Shown here in pieces: positions 31,881 to 39,267 of a stretch of 64,000 nucleotides of DNA; the stretch's first letter is position 1; every line of letters starts with the position of its first letter. The translations under genes were made by a program, and so were the position numbers. This DNA comes from Taklimakanibacter deserti (GTDB lineage: Bacteria > Pseudomonadota > Alphaproteobacteria > Rhizobiales > Aestuariivirgaceae), in the NCBI GenBank assembly GCA_003574785.1, contig QORU01000008.1:124001-188000 (forward strand), in the 5' to 3' direction. The notes under the pieces are model-generated. The model was not told where the DNA came from. It saw nothing but the letters and a program-made list of their open reading frames with translations, and searched no databases.

Positions 31881-32717
31881 ATGAAAATCGCGACTTTCAA
31901 CGTGAACGGCATCAATGGCCGGCTTCAGGTCTTGCTCCGCTGGCTTGCGCAAGCCCAGCCGGATGTGGTCTGTCTGCAGGAATTGAAAGCATCCGACGAC
32001 AAGTTTCCGCAAGGAGCGCTCGAGAAGGCGGGCTATGGCGCCATCTGGCAGGGGCAGAAGAGCTGGAACGGGGTCGCGATCCTGGCCCGCGGGGCGGCAC
32101 CCTTGGAAACCCGCCGCGGTCTTCCCGGCGATCCTGACGACAGTCATAGCCGCTATATCGAGGCCGCCATCGACGGCATCCTGATCGGCTGCCTCTATAT
32201 GCCGAACGGCAATCCGGCGCCGGGACCGAAATTCGACTACAAGCTCAAATGGTTCGAGCGTCTCATCGCCCATGCCGGGGAGTTGCAGGCCGCGAAGCTG
32301 CCCGCTGTCCTGGTCGGCGACTATAATGTCATGCCGGCGGATATCGACGTCTACAAGCCGGAGCGCTGGGTGGACGATGCGCTTTTCCGTCCCGAAGTGC
32401 GCGACGCCTTCCATCGTCTCGTGGCGCTGGGCTGGACGGATGCCCTGCGCCGGCTTCATCCGACCGAGCGCATCTACACATTCTGGGATTATTTCAGGAA
32501 CGCCTTTGCCCGCGATGCCGGCCTGCGCATCGACCATTTCCTGTTGAGTGGCGCCCTCGCAAGACGCCTCACGGCGGGCGGCGTCGATCGCGCGGTGCGC
32601 GGTTGGGAAAAGACGAGCGATCACGCTCCGGCCTGGATCGAAATAGGGGATCAGACCTCACGCCGCGCGCCGCCGGCGAAGAAAGGACTGACGTCAAAGC
32701 GCCGGATCCCGCGCTGA
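31881..32717 (+). CDS. xth: Exodeoxyribonuclease III
   Basis: A 278-residue EEP-fold nuclease. Asn7 (FNVNG), the metal ligand Glu34 in LQELK, Tyr106-region (CLYMPNG), the Asp147-x-Asn149 pair in GDYNV and the Asp247-His248 pair in SDHAP are all present, so it should be active. It acts as AP endonuclease and 3'-5' exonuclease in base-excision repair. A Lys/Arg/Pro-rich tail of about 20 residues extends past the domain. The ATG at 31881 (MKIATFNVNG) matches the family start; earlier in-frame codons add 10 charged residues with no counterpart. Confidence 0.93.
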   Translation: MKIATFNVNGINGRLQVLLRWLAQAQPDVVCLQELKASDDKFPQGALEKAGYGAIWQGQKSWNGVAILARGAAPLETRRGLPGDPDDSHSRYIEAAIDGILIGCLYMPNGNPAPGPKFDYKLKWFERLIAHAGELQAAKLPAVLVGDYNVMPADIDVYKPERWVDDALFRPEVRDAFHRLVALGWTDALRRLHPTERIYTFWDYFRNAFARDAGLRIDHFLLSGALARRLTAGGVDRAVRGWEKTSDHAPAWIEIGDQTSRRAPPAKKGLTSKRRIPR

Positions 32718-32737
32718 CCGGCCGAAAATTTTCTCTG

Positions 32738-33583
32738 TCAGAAATCCTCCGGCACGGCGATGAGGCCGGAGCGGTATTTCTCGGTCTTCGTCCACCGCGG
32801 TGCGCCGCCCGTCGCCAGCGGATTGAACGGCGCCACCTCGATATTGTCCTCGGCGATCATCTGGCGCATCGAGTGGGCTTCGATCACGTCACCGCTCCGG
32901 CCCGGGAAGACATGGTAGCCCGCATGGGCGATGCCGACGAATATTGGCACGTTCTTGAATGCCGGAGGCTGGACCTTCTTGAAGCCCACCAGGGCCGTGG
33001 AATTGTCGACCTTGGCATCGTAGTAGACACCCTGATTCTTGACGCTCGCATGGCGCAGCGCGTGGCCGCCCCAGACCGGCATCCATTTGCGTCCCGGCTT
33101 CAGCGGGGTCAACGCCTGGTCCTCCGCATCCCACTCGGCATTCTTGGAAGGGTCGGGATTCCAGTAGTAGATCTTCCAGCCGAGCTGCTGAAGCATGATC
33201 TGAAGATCGGTGCCGTAGAGCTTCTCGTCGATTTTTAGTTGATTGTCGATCTTCTTCCAGGTCGGCGCCATGCCGGTGGCATTGAAGCCGCGCTCCATGG
33301 ATTGCATGGCAAGGAGAATGCAGGCGGTGGCAACCTGTTGATCCGCCAGGAAAGTCGGCTTACCGAACTTCTTGAGCTGCCGGACGCGCAGCTCGTGAGT
33401 GCGGTGCTCGGGCTTGCGGTCGCCATAGTACTTGGAAACGCCCCATTTCTTGAAAAACGCCTTGTGGTCGGCATAGACCCAATCGAGGAAATCGGCCGCG
33501 GCGTCGGTAAAAGTGTCGAGCGTGTTGCGATGCTTGCTGATTTCCGCCGCCGTGAACATGTTCTTCGGTACTGACGAAGCCAT
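32738..33583 (-). CDS. Conserved-looking protein of unknown function, 281 residues
   Basis: I do not recognise this gene. The product starts MASSVPKNMFTAAEISKHR, has no signal peptide or membrane segment, and is rich in Lys, Trp and Tyr (DWVYADHKAFFKKWGVSKYYG; QQLGWKIYYWNPDPSKNAEW, quoted in part). A central helix holds ACILLAMQSMERGFNATGM; the C-terminal part has VGIAHAGYHVFPGR and VPIFVGI, which resemble a strand with an active-site His. GAGGAG lies 6 bases before ATG 33583, a strong start; the frame remains open upstream but runs antisense to the M15 peptidase gene. It is divergent from that gene and convergent with exonuclease III. Confidence 0.7.
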   Translation of the reverse strand: MASSVPKNMFTAAEISKHRNTLDTFTDAAADFLDWVYADHKAFFKKWGVSKYYGDRKPEHRTHELRVRQLKKFGKPTFLADQQVATACILLAMQSMERGFNATGMAPTWKKIDNQLKIDEKLYGTDLQIMLQQLGWKIYYWNPDPSKNAEWDAEDQALTPLKPGRKWMPVWGGHALRHASVKNQGVYYDAKVDNSTALVGFKKVQPPAFKNVPIFVGIAHAGYHVFPGRSGDVIEAHSMRQMIAEDNIEVAPFNPLATGGAPRWTKTEKYRSGLIAVPEDF

Positions 33584-33721
33584 GGCCGTCTCCTCGCCTG
33601 TGTCTGGGGCGACATTAACCCAAGGAAAAAGCGGTTTGCTGTGAGTAATGTCACATATTGCGTGTCCGACGTCGCCTAGGGTAAGCCTGAGGGGGCTGGC
33701 TCTATTTCGATGGAGATGCGC

Positions 33722-34498
33722 ATGCCAGGGCTGAAGGATCTTGTGTCGGTTCCAAGCGGCGTCAATCAAGGTCTGAGCGGAACCCGCAATGCTTTTATGC
33801 TGTCGCTGCTCGGTAATCCGCGCCAGAACTATGCGCAGGACTGCCGGCCGATGACCAACGCGAGCCTGAAGGCCCGGATCGTGTCGGGCGTCAGTGTCGG
33901 GCCCTTCAAGGTCACGGGCTTCGATCTCGCCGTCGAGTCGTTGAAAAAAGTGATGAACGATATCAAGGCCGAGCAGCCGAATGTGCATGCCGCATTGGGC
34001 ACCGCCGGAATGCTGTGCTGCCGGCTGGTGCGGGGCTCGGCGTCCTCTGTGAGCAATCATTCATGGGGCACGGCTATCGATCTCACGATCGGCGGCGTGC
34101 TCGATGCCCGCGGCAACAACAAGGTCCAGTTCGGCCTTACCCTGATTGCGCCGATTTTCAACCGTCACAAGTGGTTTTGGGGCGCGACATTCCCGACCGA
34201 AGACGGGATGCATTTCGAAATCAGCCAGCAGCTGCTAAAGAGGTGGCATGACGACGGGTTGCTCCTGCCTGGCCACACGCCGGCTTCGACGGTCAAGATG
34301 ATGATCGGCGATCGCGGAGAGAACATTGTGGAACTGCAGAAGCGGCTCAACAAGCTGGGCGCGCAGCTTGGGCCGGATGGCATATTCGGACAGGCGACCC
34401 ATCGCGCGGTGATCGCATTCCAAGGGAGGGAGGGTCTTTCCCCAGATGGCATCGTCGGAAAGGCTACCTGGAATCGCCTGGTGGCGCTCACGCCATAA
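33722..34498 (+). CDS. M15 family peptidoglycan peptidase with C-terminal peptidoglycan-binding domain
   Basis: A 258-residue protein from the ATG at 33722 (GGAG 6 bases upstream; ATGs at 33710 and 33716 are alternatives). Residues 65-180 form a zinc D,D/L,D-carboxypeptidase-like domain: His113 in SNHSWGTAIDL, Asp120 and His164 in HFEIS are the zinc ligands of the SxHxxGxAxD...HxE pattern. Residues 195-258 form a PG_binding_1 helical bundle (GDRGENIVELQKRLNKLGA, QATHRAVIAFQGREG). No signal peptide is present, so export must be non-Sec or depend on lysis. The next gene overlaps its end and encodes a Sec-exported protein. Confidence 0.85.
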   Translation: MPGLKDLVSVPSGVNQGLSGTRNAFMLSLLGNPRQNYAQDCRPMTNASLKARIVSGVSVGPFKVTGFDLAVESLKKVMNDIKAEQPNVHAALGTAGMLCCRLVRGSASSVSNHSWGTAIDLTIGGVLDARGNNKVQFGLTLIAPIFNRHKWFWGATFPTEDGMHFEISQQLLKRWHDDGLLLPGHTPASTVKMMIGDRGENIVELQKRLNKLGAQLGPDGIFGQATHRAVIAFQGREGLSPDGIVGKATWNRLVALTP

Positions 34499-35027
34499 GT
34501 CGGTCAAGTTGGCCGGCAGCGCTCTGCTTGCCGCCCATGCGATGCTTGTCGGCGGCGCGGCGCTGGCGGCGCGATGCGCGGATAGCCTCTACACATCGGT
34601 CGGCGAAGCGGCATGCAAGCCGGTCGCGGTTCTCGATGCGGGACGAAGGATCGTCTCGGGCCAAGGCGAGTTCGCCTTCGAATGCCAGGCGCCGCCGGGA
34701 TTGAAGCTGTTCCTCGTCACCGACGATGCCCGCTCATGGTATGCGCTCGAGCTCAAGGGAAAGATGCATTCGCTGGAGCAGGCGATAGCCTATGAGAATC
34801 CCCCTGGCCATTTCCCCAATGTCGGCAAAGGCGACAGAGTCGAGTGGAGGCTGGAGAATACCAGTCCGGTCGGGCTGATATTCCGCACATCCTATCAGAG
34901 CGCCGATGCGAGCAAGTCCTTCTCGCGCCTCTTCGCCATCGATCTTCGCGGTGAAGAGCCCAAGCTGCTGGGCATGGCTTCCTCGAACGAGGCCGCGCGC
35001 GCCATGATCGATCGATGTAAAGACTAA
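34446..35027 (+). CDS. Secreted or periplasmic protein of unknown function
   Basis: A 193-residue product from ATG 34446, which overlaps the M15 gene by 53 bases in another frame; a TTG at 34509 would avoid the overlap. After a basic n-region (SRHKSVK) a hydrophobic core ends in GGAALAARC, a clear signal peptide; the Cys is not in a lipobox pattern of full strength. The mature part of about 150 residues has four Cys (ARCADS, AACKPV, FECQAPP, DRCKD), suggesting two disulfides, and a beta-rich sequence. No family is recognised. The overlap with a leaderless peptidoglycan peptidase resembles immunity genes for cell-wall-targeting effectors. Confidence 0.65.
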   Translation: MASSERLPGIAWWRSRHKSVKLAGSALLAAHAMLVGGAALAARCADSLYTSVGEAACKPVAVLDAGRRIVSGQGEFAFECQAPPGLKLFLVTDDARSWYALELKGKMHSLEQAIAYENPPGHFPNVGKGDRVEWRLENTSPVGLIFRTSYQSADASKSFSRLFAIDLRGEEPKLLGMASSNEAARAMIDRCKD

Positions 35028-35119
35028 CCGGCTGGCGACGCGACGGAACTTTTGCTCGCCCGTATCGCTTGATGATTCCGTTCGGGCCCTCTAAAACCCG
35101 CAAGCGAAACGGAAGAGTC

Positions 35120-36262
35120 ATGACGTCAAAACCGAGCGAACGCATATCGAGGCGCGATCATCGCGTCGACTTCCTGCGCGGCCTGGCGCTCGCCATGATC
35201 TTCATCAATCATGTTCCGGGCAATCTCTACGCCAGCTTCACCACGTCTAATTTCGGCTTCTCGGATGCTGCTGAAATCTTCGTCCTGCTCGCGGGCTTCG
35301 CTTCGGCCAACGCCTATTTCACCCGCTTCTCGCGCGGCGAAACATGGGACGCGTCCTTGGGCGCGCTGAAGCGCGCGCTGGTGCTCTATATGAGCCATAT
35401 CCTGATGACGGTGATGGCGCTGGCGCTGTTCTGCACCGCGGCCATCTTCTTCGCGCGGCCGGGCTATGTCCACGACATGATCTACAATATGGGCCTGACG
35501 CCGCTCTTCAAGGATACGGCCTCGGGCCTTGTCGGCATGGTGCTGCTCGGCCATCAGCTCGGCTATTTCAACATCCTGCCCATGTATATGTTCTTCCTGG
35601 GTGTGCTGCCGGTCATGATGTGGCTGGCGCGGGTGAGCCTCAAGCTTCTCTTCGCCGTGTCGCTGGCACTCTGGCTCGCCGCCGGCTGGTATGGCCTCAA
35701 CATCCCGAATTATCCGATACCGGGCGGCTGGTTCTTCAATCCCTTTGCGTGGCAGCTGCTCTTCGTCATGGGCTTCATCGCCGGCCAGTGGTGGCGCGAT
35801 GGGCGCTTGCCCGCCTTCGACCCGCGGCTCTTCTGGCTGAGTGTCGCCTATCTCGTCTTCTCCTGCGCCTGGATCAAGCTCGGCTATTCGGCGTGGAAGC
35901 CCGCCCAAACCCTGATCCCGCAGCATCTGTGGAATTTCGACAAGACCTATCTCGCTTTGCCGCGCATCCTTCACATATTGGCGCTTTCCTATGTGGTGAT
36001 GATCTCGCCCTTCGGCGAATGGTTGCGCCGCATTCCGGCATCGAACCCGCTCACCGTCATGGGGCGCCATTCGCTCCCCGTCTTCTGCACGGGCTCGCTC
36101 TTCGCCACGGCGGGCGCCATCCTGCGTTACGAATGGGGCGGCGGCGTCTTCCGCGACACGGTGATCATCCTGACCGGCTTCACCATCCCCATGCTGGTGG
36201 CTTACTCGCTCGACGCCGGCCGCTCCGTGCCGCGCACTCGCACTGCACAGGCGACGACGTAG
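35120..36262 (+). CDS. opgC: OpgC-family acyltransferase (osmoregulated periplasmic glucan succinyltransferase)
   Basis: A 380-residue membrane protein with about ten hydrophobic segments. The N-terminus carries the family block RRDHRVDFLRGLALAMIFIN followed by HVPGN, where Arg/Asp/His form the acyltransfer site; later blocks are AAEIFVLLAGFASANAY, NILPMYMFFL and WFFNPFAWQLLFVMGF. OpgC adds succinyl groups to periplasmic cyclic or linear glucans, which adapts Alphaproteobacteria to low osmolarity and host contact. No glucan synthase (opgG/H or ndvB) is beside it. The start MTSKPSERISRRDHR follows GGAAGAG; an earlier ATG 51 bases upstream is less likely. Confidence 0.82.
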   Translation: MTSKPSERISRRDHRVDFLRGLALAMIFINHVPGNLYASFTTSNFGFSDAAEIFVLLAGFASANAYFTRFSRGETWDASLGALKRALVLYMSHILMTVMALALFCTAAIFFARPGYVHDMIYNMGLTPLFKDTASGLVGMVLLGHQLGYFNILPMYMFFLGVLPVMMWLARVSLKLLFAVSLALWLAAGWYGLNIPNYPIPGGWFFNPFAWQLLFVMGFIAGQWWRDGRLPAFDPRLFWLSVAYLVFSCAWIKLGYSAWKPAQTLIPQHLWNFDKTYLALPRILHILALSYVVMISPFGEWLRRIPASNPLTVMGRHSLPVFCTGSLFATAGAILRYEWGGGVFRDTVIILTGFTIPMLVAYSLDAGRSVPRTRTAQATT

Positions 36263-36266
36263 AGAA

Positions 36267-37163
36267 TCAGGGCATGAGGCGTGCCCTCAGACGCGGCATC
36301 ATGAAATCCAGGAACGCGCGCAATTTGGCGGGCAGGAACCGATTGGGCGAGTACACAAAGCTGACCGGAAGCGGTGGCGGCTGGAAGTCCTGCAGCAGCG
36401 GCGTGAGCTCTCCGGATTTGATCGGCTCGGCGACATGGTAGGAAAATGCCTCGGTGATCCCGATGCCTGCGCGTGCTGCGTCGCAGGCTGATTCAATACT
36501 GCTCACGACGAGCCGCGATCGCACCGGCACGGCATAGTCGCTCTGGCCTCGTTTGAATCTCCACAGGGTCGGCGACTGAAGCGGTGGATAGCTGATCAAA
36601 TCATGCGCGGTGAGATCATCCGGCGATCCGGGCGTCCCGCGAGATCTCAAATAGGCGGGGCTGGCGCAGACCACACGGACGGTTTCCCCGATCCTCACCG
36701 CGATCAGGCTGCTGTCGGCAAGAGTCCCGAGGCGAAGCCCGACATCGACGTGCTCTTCCAGAAGATTGACCGTCCGATCCTGCAAGTTGAGCTGAACATC
36801 GACTTCCGGAAATGCCGCCAGGAACTCCGTCAGGACCGGTTGCAGGTAGAAACGGCCGAGAGCGACGGGGGCGGATATGATCAGGTCTCCCCGCGGCGTC
36901 GAGTACTCGCCGGAGGCGGCGCGCTCGGCTTCGGCGATGTCGGCGAGAATCCGCTTCGCGGCGGCGATATAGGAGCGCCCCGCGTCCGTCGGCACGAGCG
37001 CGCGGCTCGAGCGGTTGAACAGCTTGGTCTCGAGATGCGCTTCGAGCTCGGACACCTTCCGGCTGACTGTTGCCAGGGGCGTTTTCTGCCGACGCGCCGC
37101 GGCCGAGAGGCTGCCCGCCTCGGCAACCGCCAGGACGATCGACATGGCCTCGAACCGATCCAT
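36267..37163 (-). CDS. LysR family transcriptional regulator
   Basis: A 298-residue LTTR. Residues 1-60 form the winged helix (MDRFEAMSIVLAVAEAGSLS, ARRQKTPLATVSRKVSELE, LFNRSSRALVPTDAG) and residues 90-298 the effector-binding domain of the CrgA/DhcR subgroup (GDLIISAPVALGRFYL, HDLISYPP, RARAGIGITEAFSY-like block). It is divergent from the SDR/EamA operon, and its own start lies only 7 bases from the palindrome TTCCATTTTATGGAA. A second copy of that palindrome stands before the intact SDR gene, so both transcripts are probably under this regulator. Subgroup members respond to aldehydes, quinones or aromatic compounds. Confidence 0.9.
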   Translation of the reverse strand: MDRFEAMSIVLAVAEAGSLSAAARRQKTPLATVSRKVSELEAHLETKLFNRSSRALVPTDAGRSYIAAAKRILADIAEAERAASGEYSTPRGDLIISAPVALGRFYLQPVLTEFLAAFPEVDVQLNLQDRTVNLLEEHVDVGLRLGTLADSSLIAVRIGETVRVVCASPAYLRSRGTPGSPDDLTAHDLISYPPLQSPTLWRFKRGQSDYAVPVRSRLVVSSIESACDAARAGIGITEAFSYHVAEPIKSGELTPLLQDFQPPPLPVSFVYSPNRFLPAKLRAFLDFMMPRLRARLMP

Positions 37164-37167
37164 AATT

Positions 37168-37360
37168 CATTCCATTTTATGGAAGGATACATCTCGATTT
37201 TACCAGATACACAGGGATTTTGGAAGGGGGTATCGAGAGATCCAGCAAGGAAAAACAACCGGCCACAGGAGATCGACATGACGAAGATCCAGTCCACGGG
37301 CACCGCCGTCATCACCGGCACATCGGCCGGCATCGGCGCAATCCATGCCGGCCGGTTCGC
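37168..37360 (+). repeat. Promoter/5'-gene repeat, copy 1 (before the SDR-EamA chimera)
   Basis: This about 190-base segment is repeated at 38311-38501. It holds the palindrome TTCCAT-TTT-ATGGAA (37170-37184), GGATACATCTCGATTTT, a second GGAAGGG box near 37221, the GGCCACAGGAGATCGAC ribosome-site region, and the first about 28 codons of an SDR gene up to the Gly-rich loop. Similarity to copy 2 ends near 37357, inside a frame that continues as an EamA transporter. The palindrome also overlaps the LysR start region, so it is a likely LysR operator. Confidence 0.8.
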
Positions 37361-38300
37361 AAACAATTCTTACCTGATTGGCGTTCTCGCAGCTCTTTTT
37401 GGAGCTCTTGCCTGGTCCCTCAACTTCGTCGTTCCATTTGTCATTGGTGATTACTCAATCTTTGACTTCGCGTTGTTCCGCTTCGTGATTCCAGCGGCGC
37501 TCGGGATGCTGTTTCTCTTGTTCAAGAGGGATGCAACACGCGCTCTGACCAAGAGCGATTGGCTGACGGCTTTCCTTCTTGGGTTCATTGGATATCTCGC
37601 CTATTTCCTGACGGTCGCCGGCGCCGCAATTTTTGCAGGGCCCGTGATAGCGCCCGCGTTTCTCGGTTTGGTTCCCGTCGTCCTGGCGATCGCCGGCAAT
37701 CTGAGCCGGAAAGTAGTTTCCTGGCGCGCCCTGTCATTTTCAGTTTTGCTGACGATGGTCGGTCTCGCTTTCGTCAATGCCAGCATATTCGATGTGACGA
37801 GCATGGCGACGGCTCGATCGCCCGCAATCGGCATCCTGTTGGCGATTGCCGCTGTCGGGCTTTGGACTTGGTTCGGCCTCGCCAATCAACGCGCGCTCGC
37901 CGCACGGCCTGGCATCGATGCCCATATCTGGACCGCCCTGATACTGGCCGGCGGCGGATTGGAAATGCTGGCCTTTGGTCCCATCGGCCTTGCATTGGGT
38001 GTCTTCAATATTCCGCAGCTCGGACTGGGCTGGGAGAATGCGGCGCCCCTCTATTTTTGGGGCACTGCACTGGCGATCTTTGCATCGATTGGTGGCGCCC
38101 TGGCATGGACGTTTGCTTCGCAAAGACTTCCGGTGGCGCTTTCCGCTCAACTGCTCGTGTCGGAAACCATATTCGGGACGATATTCGGCCTGGCCGTGCA
38201 CGGCCGCTTACCGACAATCGTTGAAATGGGAGGTCTCGCCGTTCTGACCGCGGGCGTCATCGTAACGATCCGCGTCTTCCATGGCACGACAAAGGCGTAG
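37278..38300 (+). CDS. EamA/DMT-family transporter fused to an SDR N-terminus (chimeric gene)
   Basis: A 340-residue frame. Residues 1-28 (MTKIQSTGTAVITGTSAGIG plus AIHAGRFA) are the first strand and cofactor loop of a short-chain dehydrogenase, matching the N-terminus of the next gene almost residue for residue. From residue 29 (NNSYLIGVLAALFGALAWSL) the sequence is a ten-helix EamA-type drug/metabolite exporter with two repeats (first ending near 150, second from about 165 to 335). The transporter part uses more A/T at third positions than its neighbours. The SDR leader is useless as an enzyme; it may simply provide the promoter, ribosome site and start codon. The product may still insert as a membrane protein. 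Confidence 0.8.
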   Translation: MTKIQSTGTAVITGTSAGIGAIHAGRFANNSYLIGVLAALFGALAWSLNFVVPFVIGDYSIFDFALFRFVIPAALGMLFLLFKRDATRALTKSDWLTAFLLGFIGYLAYFLTVAGAAIFAGPVIAPAFLGLVPVVLAIAGNLSRKVVSWRALSFSVLLTMVGLAFVNASIFDVTSMATARSPAIGILLAIAAVGLWTWFGLANQRALAARPGIDAHIWTALILAGGGLEMLAFGPIGLALGVFNIPQLGLGWENAAPLYFWGTALAIFASIGGALAWTFASQRLPVALSAQLLVSETIFGTIFGLAVHGRLPTIVEMGGLAVLTAGVIVTIRVFHGTTKA

Positions 38301-38310
38301 GATACGAGTC

Positions 38311-38501
38311 TCTTCCATTTTCTGGAAGGATATGTCTCGATTTTGCTGGATATCCAGAATTCATGGAAGGGTTTATTCAGGCTTCAGCAACGGAAACAAC
38401 CAACCGCAGGAGACCCACATGACGAAGACCCAGCCCAAAGGCACCGCCCTCATCACCGGCGCATCCACCGGCATCGGCGCAATCTACGCCGACAGGCTGG
38501 C
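38311..38501 (+). repeat. Promoter/5'-gene repeat, copy 2 (before the intact SDR gene)
   Basis: Second copy of the segment at 37168-37360. It carries CTTCCA-TTTTC-TGGAAG (38312-38328), GGATATGTCTCGATTTT, a TGGAAGGG box near 38364, the CGCAGGAGACCCAC ribosome-site region and the SDR start. Here the frame continues into a complete SDR. Relative to copy 1 there are many substitutions and a 2-base length difference between palindrome and ATG, so the duplication is not recent. Confidence 0.8.
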
Positions 38502-39228
38502 GAAGCGCGGCCATGACCTCATCCTTGTCGCCCGCAACGGGGAACGGCTCGCGTCGCTGGCGCGCCGGATCGCCATCGACACCGGCCGGAAAGTGGAGAT
38601 CCTCAAAGCCGATCTCACATCACCAGCGGACCTCGGGCGCGTCGAGGACATGCTGCGCAGCAACGCCGGCATTTCCGTACTGGTGAACAATGCCGGCATC
38701 GGCGCCGCCGATCCGCTGGTCGCCTCCGACGTCGACAGGATGGAGGACATGATCCGTCTGAATGTCACGGCGCTGACGCGCTTGACCTATGCGGTGGTGC
38801 CGGCATTCCTCGCCCGCGGCAACGGCACGATCATCAATATTTCCTCGGCCGTCGCGGTCGCGCCGGAGCTTCTGAACGGCGTCTATGGCGGCACGAAAGC
38901 CTTTGTCCTCGCGCTCACCCAGTCGCTCGTCCACGAGATCGCCGACAAGGGTGTGCGTGTGCAGGCCGTCCTGCCGGGCGCCACGGCCACCGAGTTCTGG
39001 GACGTCGCCGGCAAGCCGGTTCACCAGCTTCCGACGGAGATCGTAATGTCGGCCGACGATCTGGTCGATGCCGCCCTTGCGGGTCTCGACCTCGGCGAGA
39101 CCATCACCATCCCGTCGCTGCCGAACCAGGCGGAGTGGGATCGCTACGAGGCACAGCGCCGTGCGATGATGGCCAAGGTTTCGAGCGCCATCGCCGCCCC
39201 TCGCTACAACCTGCATCAAGGCCAATAG
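38419..39228 (+). CDS. SDR family oxidoreductase, intact copy
   Basis: A 269-residue short-chain dehydrogenase of the DltE/YqjQ-like group. ITGASTGIG cofactor loop near residues 12-20, RNGERL after strand 2 (Arg suggests NADPH), NNAGIGAADPL near 93-100, Ser in ISSAVAVAPEL and the YGGTKAF active-site Tyr/Lys. The C-terminal stretch LVDAALAGLDLGETITIPSL is common to this group. Upstream in-frame codons cross the promoter repeat and are not coding. It precedes the epoxide-hydrolase-like gene by 39 bases, so the two and the alpha/beta hydrolase at 40648 may form an operon for detoxifying reactive carbonyls or epoxides. Confidence 0.9.
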   Translation: MTKTQPKGTALITGASTGIGAIYADRLAKRGHDLILVARNGERLASLARRIAIDTGRKVEILKADLTSPADLGRVEDMLRSNAGISVLVNNAGIGAADPLVASDVDRMEDMIRLNVTALTRLTYAVVPAFLARGNGTIINISSAVAVAPELLNGVYGGTKAFVLALTQSLVHEIADKGVRVQAVLPGATATEFWDVAGKPVHQLPTEIVMSADDLVDAALAGLDLGETITIPSLPNQAEWDRYEAQRRAMMAKVSSAIAAPRYNLHQGQ

Positions 39229-39267
39229 CTCGGCGCCTGGCGCTGGCTGGAAACAAGGGAGAGAGTC

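Noticed and set aside
36603..37277. A plus-strand extension of the EamA chimera upstream of 37278.
   Set aside because: It is antisense to the LysR gene and crosses the promoter repeat; the strong ribosome site is just before 37278.
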